Positions 25,072-34,396 of a stretch of DNA of 41,006 bases are shown here, piece after piece. Made by a program: the position numbers and the translations under genes. Source of the stretch: Lentisphaerae bacterium GWF2_44_16 (GTDB lineage Bacteria; Verrucomicrobiota; Lentisphaeria; Victivallales; GWF2-45-14); NCBI GenBank assembly GCA_001803225.1, contig MHBF01000104.1, positions 1-41,006 on the forward strand. Direction: 5' to 3'. A model generated the notes under the pieces. It worked only from the letters and a program-made list of their open reading frames with translations, had not been told where the DNA came from and ran no database searches. How positions within the stretch are numbered: the stretch's first letter is position 1; each line of letters begins with the position of its first letter.

Positions 25072-25722
25072 ATGAAAAAACTATGGATTGCGGTTATTAT
25101 TATGTTGAACATTGCAGCACATGCGGAGCTTATCGGCCATTGGGATTTTGACAATATAACGGATGGCATTGTCAGGGACCTGTCCGGGAAAAAACATGAC
25201 GGAATTATTCACGGAAAACCTGAAATAGTTGACGGAATATCAGGGAAAGCGCTCCGCTTTAAGACAAACGATGATTATGTTGATTTCGGAGCGCCTCTTA
25301 TTCCCGCGAAGGACTTCAGCATAAGCGTTCGGATTAACTGTGATGATGTCGAAAAACAATTTTTTCTCGGACAATATAAATATGGAGATTCTGAAAGACT
25401 TGATCTGGCTGTCCGTAACGGATGCGCGAGAATCCAGATTGATAAAATAATCGATTCTCCAAAGTTAATTGAGCCCGAAAAATGGTATAACATAGTTTTC
25501 ACCAGAAAAAGCGGAATACTCAAAATATACATTGACGGCAATATGGTATTGAAAAAGGAACTTATCGGAAATGTCATTGCGACTGAACATTTGATACTGG
25601 GCAGACTTTTTGTTCCGAAAAGAGACAATTTCCGTTTCACCGGAATGATTGACGATTTGAAAATATGGGATTCGCCAATTACAGATATTGAAGTCAAAGA
25701 AGAATTTGGAAACAGAAAATAA
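25072..25722 (+). CDS. Secreted LamG/concanavalin-A-like domain protein
   Basis: From the ATG at 25072 the product is 216 residues, starting with a signal peptide (MKKLWIAVIIMLNIAAHA). Earlier in-frame ATGs from 25048 overlap the previous gene and would place eight extra charged residues before the signal, so 25072 is preferred. The mature part is one LamG-like jelly roll: LIGHWDFDNITDGIVRDLSG, a GKALRFKTNDDYVDFG segment, EKWYNIVFTRKSGILKIYIDG and GMIDDLKIWDSPIT at the end. These are landmarks of the Laminin G-3 family. It probably binds carbohydrate outside the inner membrane. It lies 4 bases after the pyruvyl-transferase-like gene. Confidence 0.82.
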   Translation: MKKLWIAVIIMLNIAAHAELIGHWDFDNITDGIVRDLSGKKHDGIIHGKPEIVDGISGKALRFKTNDDYVDFGAPLIPAKDFSISVRINCDDVEKQFFLGQYKYGDSERLDLAVRNGCARIQIDKIIDSPKLIEPEKWYNIVFTRKSGILKIYIDGNMVLKKELIGNVIATEHLILGRLFVPKRDNFRFTGMIDDLKIWDSPITDIEVKEEFGNRK

Positions 25723-25743
25723 ATGGATTGGAAGGTTCCGGCT

Positions 25744-26421
25744 ATGAAAAAAAGAAACAGGCATAAAATACACTTTACCTTAGTTGAACTCCTCGTTGTG
25801 ATTTCTATCATAATGCTTCTGATGAGCGTCCTTATGCCTGCCCTGAAACAGGTAAGGAATAAAGCAAAAAGCATTAAATGCACATCAAACATGAAACAGA
25901 TAGGGCTTGCCGAGACTCAGTACATTACCGATAGCAACAGTTGGACAACTCCTATTTTCGACAGTTTCCCAAACAGCGGCGGAACTTACAATTGGGCTGA
26001 ACTTTTAGCTGAAAACGGATACATACCTTATCCTGTAATAAATAAGAGCACATTGCTTTTATGTCCGTCATGGCCGCCGTACGTCTATGAACACCGGCAA
26101 TATATTTACGGTTTTTTCGACTATGGCTGTTACGGACCTTTCAGGATAGGCGGGGCGAATATAAACGCGCTTTCATCTTCCGGTTCAATAGTAACGATAA
26201 ATTGCGCGCCTTCGAAATTCTTTTATATTTCAGATTCAATATCCGTAGGCAACATGAAACAACGGTACAACTACACAAACGGATTATCGAACACAATTCA
26301 TGTAAGACATGAGAAAATGGCAAATCTTTTATTCGGAGACGGACATGTCTCACCAAAAAGCAGCATGGAACTGAAAAATAATACAGACATATATTCAACA
26401 GGTTTTAACTCTTATTATTAG
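25744..26421 (+). CDS. Type II secretion pseudopilin-like protein with H-X9-DG motif
   Basis: The product from the ATG at 25744 is 225 residues. The N-terminus HFTLVELLVVISIIMLLMSVL is the prepilin cleavage/methylation segment in the PVC form. The Phe-Thr-Leu-x-Glu start is kept, with Glu5, while the residue before the cut is His instead of Gly. Near the C-terminus HEKMANLLFGDGH fits the H-X9-DG motif of the large pseudopilin family found in Planctomycetes, Verrucomicrobia and Lentisphaerae. GGAAGG lies 8 bases before 25744; an upstream in-frame ATG at 25723 has no good site. Placed between two secreted carbohydrate-active proteins, it may serve their export or display. Confidence 0.88.
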   Translation: MKKRNRHKIHFTLVELLVVISIIMLLMSVLMPALKQVRNKAKSIKCTSNMKQIGLAETQYITDSNSWTTPIFDSFPNSGGTYNWAELLAENGYIPYPVINKSTLLLCPSWPPYVYEHRQYIYGFFDYGCYGPFRIGGANINALSSSGSIVTINCAPSKFFYISDSISVGNMKQRYNYTNGLSNTIHVRHEKMANLLFGDGHVSPKSSMELKNNTDIYSTGFNSYY

Positions 26422-26443
26422 AACATAAAAATGGAGGGTATAA

Positions 26444-28780
26444 ATGAGATTGAACACAAAGTTTCTTTTAATGGCGGCAGGGATTGCAATTACACCGTTT
26501 TTCAGTCAATTCGCTACACTTGGAGAAGAAAAATGTTGTGAAAAAAAACTTTTTGATTTCAAATCACAGGAAGACTTGGAAAAATGGACAACTAAACAGG
26601 GAGCGGAAGTTTCGATAAGCGAAAAGGACGGCAGAAAATGCGCGCGCGTTTTTTTCCCGAAATACAAAGATCTGGAAACAAGATGGCCGGGATTTTTAAT
26701 ATCCAAGAAAGGGCTTCCTTCCGATTGGAAATCTTATGACCGGATTGTTTTCAACGTTTTTTTTGCTTCTGCGACAAGTTCGGAATTTTCCGTCCTGATA
26801 ATAGACAAAAATGATAAAAAATATTATGAAAAACCTGTGGTTTTTCCGGGAAAATGGACTTCCGTATCCATCAAAATAAATAAAGACTGGCTTGACGCCG
26901 GAAATATTAAGGAATTGAACATATACCAGAGCCATCCGCCTTTCGAGAGGACTTTTTACATTGACAGTATCAGGCTGGAAAGTTCAATTCCGGAAAAAAT
27001 CAAAGCGCTTGCGGCAAAATATGAAAAAATAGGAGAAAAAGAAAAAGCGTCTCTCATAAATTCCATAATGGAAAAACTCGAAAAAAGTGAAATCATGCTT
27101 GACGAAGCAGTGGCTGAATATGGAAAATTCAATTCGGCTTTAAGGGATGAACAGAAGAATTTTCTGAGAAAACAGTTCGCAAAATATTTTCCGTCCGGAA
27201 AATTCGCCGTAACACAGCTTGACTCTATGGACAAAGTGCTTCCGCAGGCAATGGAAATCAAAGCTGAAAGCGCAGCGTCCTTCAAAATATCAATCGCAAA
27301 AAATGAATTTGAAGCAGTACAGGCTTTAATTCTTTCTCCGGAAAACGAAGATATTAAAAATCTAAGCGTTGAAATCCAGCCGTTTAAACTTGAAAAAAAT
27401 CCTGATGTAGTTTTCAAACCTGAAAATATCAAAGCTTCTCCACTTGGTTTTGTTGAGACGAAAAAAACACGGAGTATTACCGATTATACCGGTTTTTATC
27501 CGGACCCTATACTGGAGTTTATGAACGAAGTGAACGTGGAAAAAGGAGAAATCCAGCCCTATTGGATACGTTTCAAAACAGATGGCGATACGAAAGCCGG
27601 GATATACAAAGGGGCATTCGTTTTCAAAAGCAGAAATGCCGGAAACGTTACGATACCGGCTGAAATAAAGGTGTGGAACTTTGAACTGCCGAAAACTGGA
27701 CATCTGAAATTCGCGACTTCCGTTTACGGCAGTGGTTTAATCCCGGATGGAAACAAAGAGAAATTTTATGATTATATATTGAATAATTACAGAATGAATC
27801 CTTTCAGTATTTACAATGACAGTGCATACGGAAAGCCTCTGTTTCCAGAAATCGAAGATTATATTAAAAGAAAACCCATGGGACTGAATTTTATCCCGAT
27901 TCTTTATCTGAAACTTCCGCGTCAGGCACTGCATAAGTGTTCTCCGTCTGAATCAAAAGAAAAATGGGCCAATATGCCATCCGAAGAGAGGAAACACTAC
28001 CCTGAAGAATGGAAAAAAAAGCTGCTTGGATATCTCGACAAGAGAGTGCCGGAACTGAAAAAAGCCGGGCTTTGGGATATTTCATACTGTTACGGTTTTG
28101 ATGAAGCCAATCCGACCGAATGGGACGCCTGCGCCGAACTATGCAGTGCCATAAAGGAAAAATATCCGGACATCAAAATCATCAGTACGGCATATGATCA
28201 GTCATACGGCACAGACAGCGTAATGGGGAAAGCGTTGACCGGATGGATACCAACCGCCAGCAATTATAATTATTCCCTTGCGGAAAAAGTCAGGAAAACC
28301 GGAAAACAGGTATGGTGGTATGATACCGATATGACAATTGACAGGGATAAACTCGCGGATATAAGAGCCCAACTCGGTTCGCGTTCGTTTGCGAATAATG
28401 TTGATGGATTTCTAGTATGGACGGTGAATCGCTGGTACAGCAATAAAATCCCTATTATAAACGGACCATATACCAAATGGAATCCTGATTCATGTGATGG
28501 AACCAACGGCGGCGGCAGTTATTTCTGCGCGGGCCCAAATGGGTCATTTCTCCCGACAATGCGCGCGGAGGCAATGCGCGACGGCCTTGAAGATTATGAA
28601 TATTTCTATCTTCTGAAAAAACTTTTTTCTGAATTGAAGGGAAATAATCCTCTGAAAAAGGACGCTGAAAATATCCTTTCCTCTCTGAAAAAAGAAGAAG
28701 GCATAAAATCCGAGGAACTCCGTGAACTGCGTGAAAATACCGGGGACTTGATAGAAAAGATTCTAAAACAATCAAAATAA
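26444..28780 (+). CDS. Secreted DUF4091/GH123-like glycoside hydrolase
   Basis: A 778-residue protein with an N-terminal signal peptide (about 1-28). A beta-sandwich, carbohydrate-binding-like domain follows (about 36-175: FDFKSQEDLEKWTTKQGA ... TFYIDSIRLE), then a helical linker (about 178-250), a second beta domain, and a TIM-barrel region with CYGFDEANP (Asp553-Glu554). The Asp-Glu pair sits where GH123-type enzymes place their catalytic pair. The C-terminal segment from Met706 (MRAEAMRDGLEDYEYFYLLKKL) is the hallmark of DUF4091. Relatives include N-acetylgalactosaminidases, but the substrate cannot be assigned. GGAGGG lies 5 bases before the ATG. It follows the pseudopilin gene in the GntR-led operon. 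Confidence 0.85.
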   Translation: MRLNTKFLLMAAGIAITPFFSQFATLGEEKCCEKKLFDFKSQEDLEKWTTKQGAEVSISEKDGRKCARVFFPKYKDLETRWPGFLISKKGLPSDWKSYDRIVFNVFFASATSSEFSVLIIDKNDKKYYEKPVVFPGKWTSVSIKINKDWLDAGNIKELNIYQSHPPFERTFYIDSIRLESSIPEKIKALAAKYEKIGEKEKASLINSIMEKLEKSEIMLDEAVAEYGKFNSALRDEQKNFLRKQFAKYFPSGKFAVTQLDSMDKVLPQAMEIKAESAASFKISIAKNEFEAVQALILSPENEDIKNLSVEIQPFKLEKNPDVVFKPENIKASPLGFVETKKTRSITDYTGFYPDPILEFMNEVNVEKGEIQPYWIRFKTDGDTKAGIYKGAFVFKSRNAGNVTIPAEIKVWNFELPKTGHLKFATSVYGSGLIPDGNKEKFYDYILNNYRMNPFSIYNDSAYGKPLFPEIEDYIKRKPMGLNFIPILYLKLPRQALHKCSPSESKEKWANMPSEERKHYPEEWKKKLLGYLDKRVPELKKAGLWDISYCYGFDEANPTEWDACAELCSAIKEKYPDIKIISTAYDQSYGTDSVMGKALTGWIPTASNYNYSLAEKVRKTGKQVWWYDTDMTIDRDKLADIRAQLGSRSFANNVDGFLVWTVNRWYSNKIPIINGPYTKWNPDSCDGTNGGGSYFCAGPNGSFLPTMRAEAMRDGLEDYEYFYLLKKLFSELKGNNPLKKDAENILSSLKKEEGIKSEELRELRENTGDLIEKILKQSK

Positions 28781-28804
28781 CAGGATAAATTCCACGGTTG
28801 AATT

Positions 28805-28856
28805 ATTCAGGCGCAATGGTATGATTAGGGACGGAGTCCCCATTATGCGCCTGAAT
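28805..28856. repeat. Composite palindrome at the start of the glycosyltransferase-TPR gene
   Basis: Perfect 11-bp outer arms ATTCAGGCGCA (28805-28815) and TGCGCCTGAAT (28846-28856) enclose a second hairpin, GGGAC-GGA-GTCCC (28828-28840). The GGAG in the inner loop and stem is the only good Shine-Dalgarno for the ATG at 28845. The element lies 25 bases after the DUF4091 stop, with no T-run after it. Confidence 0.7.
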
Positions 28857-30941
28857 TTCGATAGAAAAATTATATTCCTGCTGATAACGGTATTTGCGGC
28901 GCTTCTGCTGAGAATACTGTATATGGCGCAGTTTGCCGATTCTCCGCTCTTCGGGATTCCTCTCGGGGCGGATGTGCAGGAATATGACAAATGGGCAAGG
29001 GAAATATTTTCCGGGCGTATTCTCTGGGTTGAACCTCAAATACATGCGCCGCTTTATCCGTTTTTCCTTGCCGCCCTTTACAGCCTCTTTAAGATGGATT
29101 ACCTTTATGTGCGGCTCTTTCAGTCGATGATATCCTTTCTGGCGTTTATTCCGCTTTACTTTATCCTGTCCAAAATGCGCAGAGAGGATGAAAATAGAAA
29201 AGATTTTATCCCGGAAATATTTATACTGTTGGCGGCATTATATACGCCGCTGATTTATTACCAGGCGGAACTTGTCAGCGAAAGTCTGCTTCTGCCGCTG
29301 ATTTGCCTTTCCGTTTATTTCATCTATAAAGCCGAGAAGAACATAAAGAACAGAGACGGGATTCTGTTTTTCATGACAGCGGGAATACTTGTGGGGCTCG
29401 CGGCGATAACTCATCCTTTATCGCTGTTTTTCATATTCTTTGAAATAGTCTATCTTGTTGCAAAATCTTTTGGAAAATATCTCGGCGGCAACGAAGCGCC
29501 GCCCTCCCCGGTGGAGGGATTTGCTTCGTCAAATCCATCTTCCGGCCCAAACAAAAGATGTTGTGAAAAACTCCTGCTATTTAAAACCCCTCTGATATTT
29601 GCCATAGCGGTGTTTGTGATAATAGCACCGGTTTGCGTTTATAATTCGTGTATTTTGGGGAAAGTAGAGTTTATACAGAAAAACGGGGGATTTAATTTTT
29701 ATTTAGGCAACAACCCGGACGCGAACGGGCTCTGTTATCTGAGGCCGGGGCCGGAATGGGACAAGGCTCACCTTGAGGCCGGAAAAAATGCCGCTGAAAA
29801 GGGAATTTCGAAAGACAGATTGTTCATAAATGAATCATTTAAATATATCGCGGAACATCCTTTTAAATGGATTAAAACACTTATCCTGAAGGATTTTTAT
29901 GTATGGAATTTCAGGGAGTTTCCGGCGGGCGCGGACATGCCGGAGATAAGATATTTTACAGGCATTCAAAAATATACCGCATGGTTCGGGGGAATATTGC
30001 TGGTGCTGGCGCTTGCCGGGCTTATCAGGGGCATTTCATGCGTAGAATTTATGAAGAAGTACAGACATTTCCTGATACTGGCTTTTTCCTTCTGGCTCGC
30101 TCAGATAATATTTGTAACGAGCGGCAGGTACAGGCTGCCCATGTATCCGGCGTTTTTTATTTTTGCCGCATATATGGTGACGGTTTTTTATTCACGGCCC
30201 GAAATTCTGAAGAACACCGCGATATTGTTTATCGCGGCGCTGATTGTATTCGTCCCCTTCCCGTCAATTGACAGAGAAAAGGAAAACGCGGAAGCGGCAA
30301 GTGTCCTTGGAGAGGCTTTTGCCATGTCCGAAAACAACGGCAGGGCAATGGAATATCTTCAGAAAGCAATTTCCGGCCCCGTCAAATGGTCGAGAAACTA
30401 CAATCTCATGGGAACGCTGTTCATGAAAAGCGGCTCTTATGAGGATGCCGTCAGAATGTTCAAAAAAGCCGTGGAAACAGACAGGGAAGACCCTCTGGCG
30501 TATATGAATATCGCGATATTGTATTCCGAAAAGAATAACAGGGAAAAAGCTGAAGCGTATTTCAAAAAGGCTTTCGCTAAAAATCCCGACTCACCGGAAT
30601 TGCTCTACAATTACGCCCGTTTTATTTTCAGGAACGGAAAAAGTTCAGAGGCCTGCGAGATGCTGAAAAAATGTCTGAAGCTTGACCCCGCCAACAGAAA
30701 GGCCCTCAACAATATCGGAGTGATATATCTGCTAAGAGGAAATTCCAGAGAAGCTGAAATTTATCTGTTGAAAGCACATCGTCTTGAGCCTTTCAATCCG
30801 GATATCCTGACAAATCTTGCCGCGGCGTATTATTCCGCCGGAAATTATACTGAGGGAAACAAGTATATTTCAAAAGCGCTGGAAATAGACCCCAACTGTA
30901 AAAGAGCGTTGCTCCTCAAGGGACAGAATCCAGCCTTGTAA
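28845..30941 (+). CDS. GT39/ArnT-like membrane glycosyltransferase fused to a TPR domain
   Basis: A 698-residue protein counted from ATG 28845 (MRLNFDRKIIFLL). An in-frame ATG at 28821 would add 8 charged residues read through a palindrome and has no ribosome site. The first 470 or so residues have about ten transmembrane helices. The early extracytoplasmic loop has the acidic motif GADVQEYDKWA, as in dolichyl/undecaprenyl-phosphate sugar transferases of the GT39/PMT_2 superfamily. The last 200 residues hold about five tetratricopeptide repeats (e.g. YMNIAILYSEKNNREKAEAYFKKA). A polar insert at about 217-240 (EAPPSPVEGFASSNPSSGPNK) coincides with two DNA hairpins. It probably glycosylates a protein or lipid on the outer face of the membrane. 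Confidence 0.82.
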   Translation: MRLNFDRKIIFLLITVFAALLLRILYMAQFADSPLFGIPLGADVQEYDKWAREIFSGRILWVEPQIHAPLYPFFLAALYSLFKMDYLYVRLFQSMISFLAFIPLYFILSKMRREDENRKDFIPEIFILLAALYTPLIYYQAELVSESLLLPLICLSVYFIYKAEKNIKNRDGILFFMTAGILVGLAAITHPLSLFFIFFEIVYLVAKSFGKYLGGNEAPPSPVEGFASSNPSSGPNKRCCEKLLLFKTPLIFAIAVFVIIAPVCVYNSCILGKVEFIQKNGGFNFYLGNNPDANGLCYLRPGPEWDKAHLEAGKNAAEKGISKDRLFINESFKYIAEHPFKWIKTLILKDFYVWNFREFPAGADMPEIRYFTGIQKYTAWFGGILLVLALAGLIRGISCVEFMKKYRHFLILAFSFWLAQIIFVTSGRYRLPMYPAFFIFAAYMVTVFYSRPEILKNTAILFIAALIVFVPFPSIDREKENAEAASVLGEAFAMSENNGRAMEYLQKAISGPVKWSRNYNLMGTLFMKSGSYEDAVRMFKKAVETDREDPLAYMNIAILYSEKNNREKAEAYFKKAFAKNPDSPELLYNYARFIFRNGKSSEACEMLKKCLKLDPANRKALNNIGVIYLLRGNSREAEIYLLKAHRLEPFNPDILTNLAAAYYSAGNYTEGNKYISKALEIDPNCKRALLLKGQNPAL
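29502..29536. repeat. Two tandem hairpins inside the glycosyltransferase gene
   Basis: CCCTCC-CCGGT-GGAGGG (29502-29518) and GGATTTG-CTTCGT-CAAATCC (29517-29536) are perfect palindromes that share two bases. They encode a Pro/Ser/Gly-rich polar loop in an otherwise hydrophobic membrane protein, as expected from a small palindromic insertion that kept the frame. Confidence 0.55.
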
Positions 30942-31107
30942 TGTTCTTCAAATTCGTTTGCGTCAAAGAGCAGGATACTTATTTTTCAAAAAGCTCAATA
31001 AAATAATGCAGGGGATGAGAAAAATTTGCAAATGATGTTAGATTAAGGATTTTAACTGAAAAATGGGATTGAGATAACGTTAAAATCATAAACAAGTTGG
31101 TTAAGGT

Positions 31108-32925
31108 ATGCACAGATACAGGACACATAATTGCAGTGAACTTAAGAAAAGCGACACAGGGAAAAAAGTAAAGCTCTCGGGTTGGATACACAGCGTTCGT
31201 GATCACGGGGGGATTATTTTTATAGATTTGAGAGACCATTTTGGGCTGACACAGGTGGTGATCGACCCCAAGCGGGAGTTTTATAAGGCACTCGAACACT
31301 GGAGAGTTGAGACTGTTGTCTGCTTTACAGGTGAGGTTACGGAAAGAACCCCTGAGACTATAAATCCCAAATTGGAAACCGGCGAAATAGAGCTGGTGGC
31401 TGAGGAAATGGAAATCCTGGGAGAAGCAATAGTCCTTCCGTTCCAGATAGCCAAGGAGGAACACGCTCCGGAAGCAACACGCCTCAAATACCGTTTTCTT
31501 GATCTCCGCAGGGAGAAACTCCATAAAAACATTATACTTCGTTCCAAAGTAATATCTTTTATCAGAAAAAGGCTTTCCGAAATAGGGTTCAATGAATTCC
31601 AGACGCCGATACTGACGAGCAGTTCACCGGAAGGGGCCAGGGATTATTTGGTACCCAGCCGTCTCCATCCCGGTAAATTTTATGCGTTGCCTCAGGCACC
31701 TCAACAGTTCAAACAGCTCCTGATGGTCGCCGGTTTCGACAGATACTTTCAGATAGCGCCCTGCTTCAGGGATGAGGATGCCAGGGCCGACAGGTCGCCG
31801 GGAGAATTCTACCAGCTTGACGTCGAAATGAGTTTTGTCACACAGGATGATGTATTCAAGATTATTGAAGAACTTATGGCGGAACTTTTTAAGACTTTCA
31901 GCGACAAAAAAGTCGATGACGCTCCTTTCATAAGGATTCCATACAGGGAGACCATGAGACGCTTCGGAACTGATAAGCCTGATTTGCGTAACCCCCTTGA
32001 AATGATAGATGTAACAGCGTCTTTCGTCAACAGCGGCTTTAACGCTTTTGCGAGTGTTGTGAAAAATGGGGGTGTCGTGAGGGCCATAAAAGTACCGGGT
32101 ATTGCCGGACAGCCTAGAAAATTCTATGACGACATGATAGCCTTTGCCCAGTCGGTCGGAGCAAAGGGCATGGCTTACATCATCTGGACAGGGGGAGAAG
32201 AAAAAAGCCCTATAGTCAAGTTCATGAGCCGTCAGGAGATAGACAGCCTTAAGGAAGCAGGAAAAATCCAGGATGGCGATGTCATGTTCTTCCTGGCTGA
32301 CAAAGAGAAAAAAGTCATGGAAATAGGCGGCGCGGTCAGAACTGAACTCGCGGTACGCCTAAATCTTATAGATAAAAATGTCTTCAAGTTCTGTTGGATA
32401 ACCGATTTCCCGATGTACGAACTCGATGAGGAAACAGGACAAACTATTTTCAGCCATAACCCGTTCTCAATGCCTCAGGGAGGAATGGATGACCTGCTGA
32501 AAAAGAACCCTCTGGATATTCTCGCGTTCCAGTATGACATAGTCTGCAACGGAGTAGAGCTTTCAAGCGGCGCTATCAGAAATCATCGTCCGGATATCAT
32601 GTACAAGGCATTTGAGATAGCGGGTTACGCAAAGGAAACTGTAGATGAAAAATTTGGCGGCATGATAAGGGCGTTTATGCTCGGCGCCCCTCCGCACGGC
32701 GGTATCGCCCCGGGAATAGACAGAATAGTAATGCTTATAGCCGATGAGCCGAATCTCAGGGAAGTAATAGCGTTTCCGTTCAACCAACAGGCACAAGACC
32801 TTATGATGAACGCGCCTGCTGAAGCTACTTTGAAACAGCTCCGCGAGCTTCATATAAAAATAGCGTTGCCGGAAAAAAAGGAAGAAAAAAAAGCGCATGA
32901 GGGACAGCCCCCCGCGGCGACATAA
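31108..32925 (+). CDS. aspS: Aspartyl-tRNA synthetase
   Basis: A 605-residue class II synthetase of the bacterial type. The N-terminal OB-fold anticodon domain (about 1-105, [23 protein letters not shown]) is followed by the catalytic core, with motif 2 [20 protein letters not shown] and motif 3 [19 protein letters not shown] bacterial GAD insertion lies between them (about 290-420). The C-terminus carries a short Lys/Glu-rich tail. It charges tRNA-Asp; whether it is also non-discriminating for tRNA-Asn cannot be seen here. TAAGG sits very close to the ATG. The 166 bases upstream hold no gene and no confident promoter. A lytic transglycosylase gene follows after 31 bases. Confidence 0.96.
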   Translation: MHRYRTHNCSELKKSDTGKKVKLSGWIHSVRDHGGIIFIDLRDHFGLTQVVIDPKREFYKALEHWRVETVVCFTGEVTERTPETINPKLETGEIELVAEEMEILGEAIVLPFQIAKEEHAPEATRLKYRFLDLRREKLHKNIILRSKVISFIRKRLSEIGFNEFQTPILTSSSPEGARDYLVPSRLHPGKFYALPQAPQQFKQLLMVAGFDRYFQIAPCFRDEDARADRSPGEFYQLDVEMSFVTQDDVFKIIEELMAELFKTFSDKKVDDAPFIRIPYRETMRRFGTDKPDLRNPLEMIDVTASFVNSGFNAFASVVKNGGVVRAIKVPGIAGQPRKFYDDMIAFAQSVGAKGMAYIIWTGGEEKSPIVKFMSRQEIDSLKEAGKIQDGDVMFFLADKEKKVMEIGGAVRTELAVRLNLIDKNVFKFCWITDFPMYELDEETGQTIFSHNPFSMPQGGMDDLLKKNPLDILAFQYDIVCNGVELSSGAIRNHRPDIMYKAFEIAGYAKETVDEKFGGMIRAFMLGAPPHGGIAPGIDRIVMLIADEPNLREVIAFPFNQQAQDLMMNAPAEATLKQLRELHIKIALPEKKEEKKAHEGQPPAAT

Positions 32926-32956
32926 GTTTTAATTTAAAAAAACAGCGAAGCGAATT

Positions 32957-33547
32957 ATGCCGGAAAAAAAATCACACCGCCATGGCGGAGGTTTTAAAAA
33001 AACCGTTTTACTGTTTCTCTCTATCGCCATGCTTTTTTTCTTCTTCTGGAAAGTAAACAGTCTTCTGAATGAGTATTTCGGCAAGGAAAACAGATATGAT
33101 AAAACTATCAGGAACATTGCCAAACGCTACTGCATAGATTCGCGCCTGCTGAAAGCTGTCATCTGGAGAGAAAGCCGCTTCAACTCGGGCGCCCGCGGAA
33201 ACAAGGGCGAAATAGGGCTTATGCAGCTGATGAGAAAAGCTTCCGTTCAGGACTGGGCCAATTATTACAACGTTGAACTTCCCTGTGAAGGTGTCCTGTA
33301 CAATCCCGAACTCAATATTGAAATAGGGGCGTGGTATCTTTCGAGGGCACTCCGGAAATGGCAGGATTTCGGGCACGCCGAGGAGCTGGCGCTTTGCGAA
33401 TATAATGCCGGCAGAAAAATGGCGGATAAGTGGAAACCCGACAATAAAAGCGAAGACATGACGGATAGAATAAAAATAGATTCGACCCGTGATTATGTGG
33501 AAAAAATCATGGAAAAATATTCCGAATACTGTAATAAAAAACGTTAA
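32957..33547 (+). CDS. Membrane-anchored lytic transglycosylase, SLT family
   Basis: A 196-residue protein. A basic N-tail (KKSHRHGGGFKK) and one transmembrane or uncleaved signal segment (about 15-37) lead into a soluble SLT domain. The catalytic Glu72 is in IWRESRFNSGA, followed by GEIGLMQLM (85-92) and the late motif LCEYNAGRKMADKW. It cleaves peptidoglycan glycan strands with formation of 1,6-anhydromuramic ends, in the periplasm. The layout resembles small Slt70-like enzymes. It follows aspS by 31 bases and precedes the DUF3047 gene by 17 bases. Confidence 0.9.
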   Translation: MPEKKSHRHGGGFKKTVLLFLSIAMLFFFFWKVNSLLNEYFGKENRYDKTIRNIAKRYCIDSRLLKAVIWRESRFNSGARGNKGEIGLMQLMRKASVQDWANYYNVELPCEGVLYNPELNIEIGAWYLSRALRKWQDFGHAEELALCEYNAGRKMADKWKPDNKSEDMTDRIKIDSTRDYVEKIMEKYSEYCNKKR

Positions 33548-33564
33548 AGAGAAAGAAAATTATT

Positions 33565-34272
33565 ATGAGGGCCAAGCTTTTTTCCGGTATTATGTTTCTG
33601 CTCCTGTCTTTTTCATGGGCATCCTATTCGGAGCCGCAACCCGACAAAGGTACTTTCTGGAAAGATGATTTCAGCGCGACTAAACTCAAGGACAAACTGC
33701 TTTTTCCAAAAGGCTGGGAACTTAGAACAAAAATGGGCACTCCGGCATCCAGTTTTTTCGTAATAAAAGACGCTGAAGGCAAAAATATTCTGAATGCAAA
33801 ATCAGACAAGTCTACAGGGACACTGCTTAAAAATCTTTCAGGTAAAGTAGATCTTAAAAAGACCCCCGTGGTAAAATGGTCGTGGAAGGCAAGCGTTCTC
33901 CCTAAGAACGGGGATGGCCGCTATTCCGACAAGGATGATCAGGCCATAGCTCTTTACATCGGCACTGGGCGCTTCTGGCAGCAGAGCGTGGCTTACAGGT
34001 GGGAAACGGATACTCCTTTGAATTGCGAAGGCAACGTAAGTTACGGCGCAGGTATGGTAAAGGTAAAATGGTACTGCGTACGAAACAAGAATAATGAATT
34101 GGAAAAATGGTATGTTGAAGAGAGGAACATAGCTGAAGACTTTAAGAAAGCTTACGGTTTTCTGCCGGACGATATAGCTGTGAGCCTGGTAAGCAACAGC
34201 CAGTACACGAAATCACAGGCGGAAGCTCAGGTTGGCTGGATTGAATTCATTCCTGCTGAAAAAAAAGAATGA
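33565..34272 (+). CDS. Exported DUF3047 family protein
   Basis: A 235-residue protein with an N-terminal signal peptide (MRAKLFSGIMFLLLSFSWASYS). The mature part matches the pattern of DUF3047: FWKDDFSATKLKDKLLFPKGWE at the start, then KWSWKASVLPKNGDGRYSDKDDQAIALYIG in the middle, and a final QVGWIEF. The fold is probably a beta sandwich in the periplasm. No function is established for the family. It is likely co-transcribed with the lytic transglycosylase. A 124-base gap with an AT-rich palindrome but no convincing terminator follows. Confidence 0.82.
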   Translation: MRAKLFSGIMFLLLSFSWASYSEPQPDKGTFWKDDFSATKLKDKLLFPKGWELRTKMGTPASSFFVIKDAEGKNILNAKSDKSTGTLLKNLSGKVDLKKTPVVKWSWKASVLPKNGDGRYSDKDDQAIALYIGTGRFWQQSVAYRWETDTPLNCEGNVSYGAGMVKVKWYCVRNKNNELEKWYVEERNIAEDFKKAYGFLPDDIAVSLVSNSQYTKSQAEAQVGWIEFIPAEKKE

Positions 34273-34396
34273 GCTTTTTCTTAATTTAAGAAAATTATTC
34301 TTTTATGTTCGTAAAATTGCCGATTAATTTATATATTATCAGTTCACGGCCTTACTGTAATAATCGATTTTATTAAATAAATATTGGACTGTAAAC

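Noticed and set aside
30942..31107. Promoter or riboswitch/T-box ahead of aspS
   Set aside because: No consensus promoter pair and no T-box or specifier hairpin could be recognised by eye; it is simply an AT-rich leader region.
34280..34310. AT-rich palindrome (TTTTCTTAA/TTAAGAAAA) after the DUF3047 gene as a terminator
   Set aside because: The stem contains almost no GC and the following T-run is broken, so it would be a very weak terminator.
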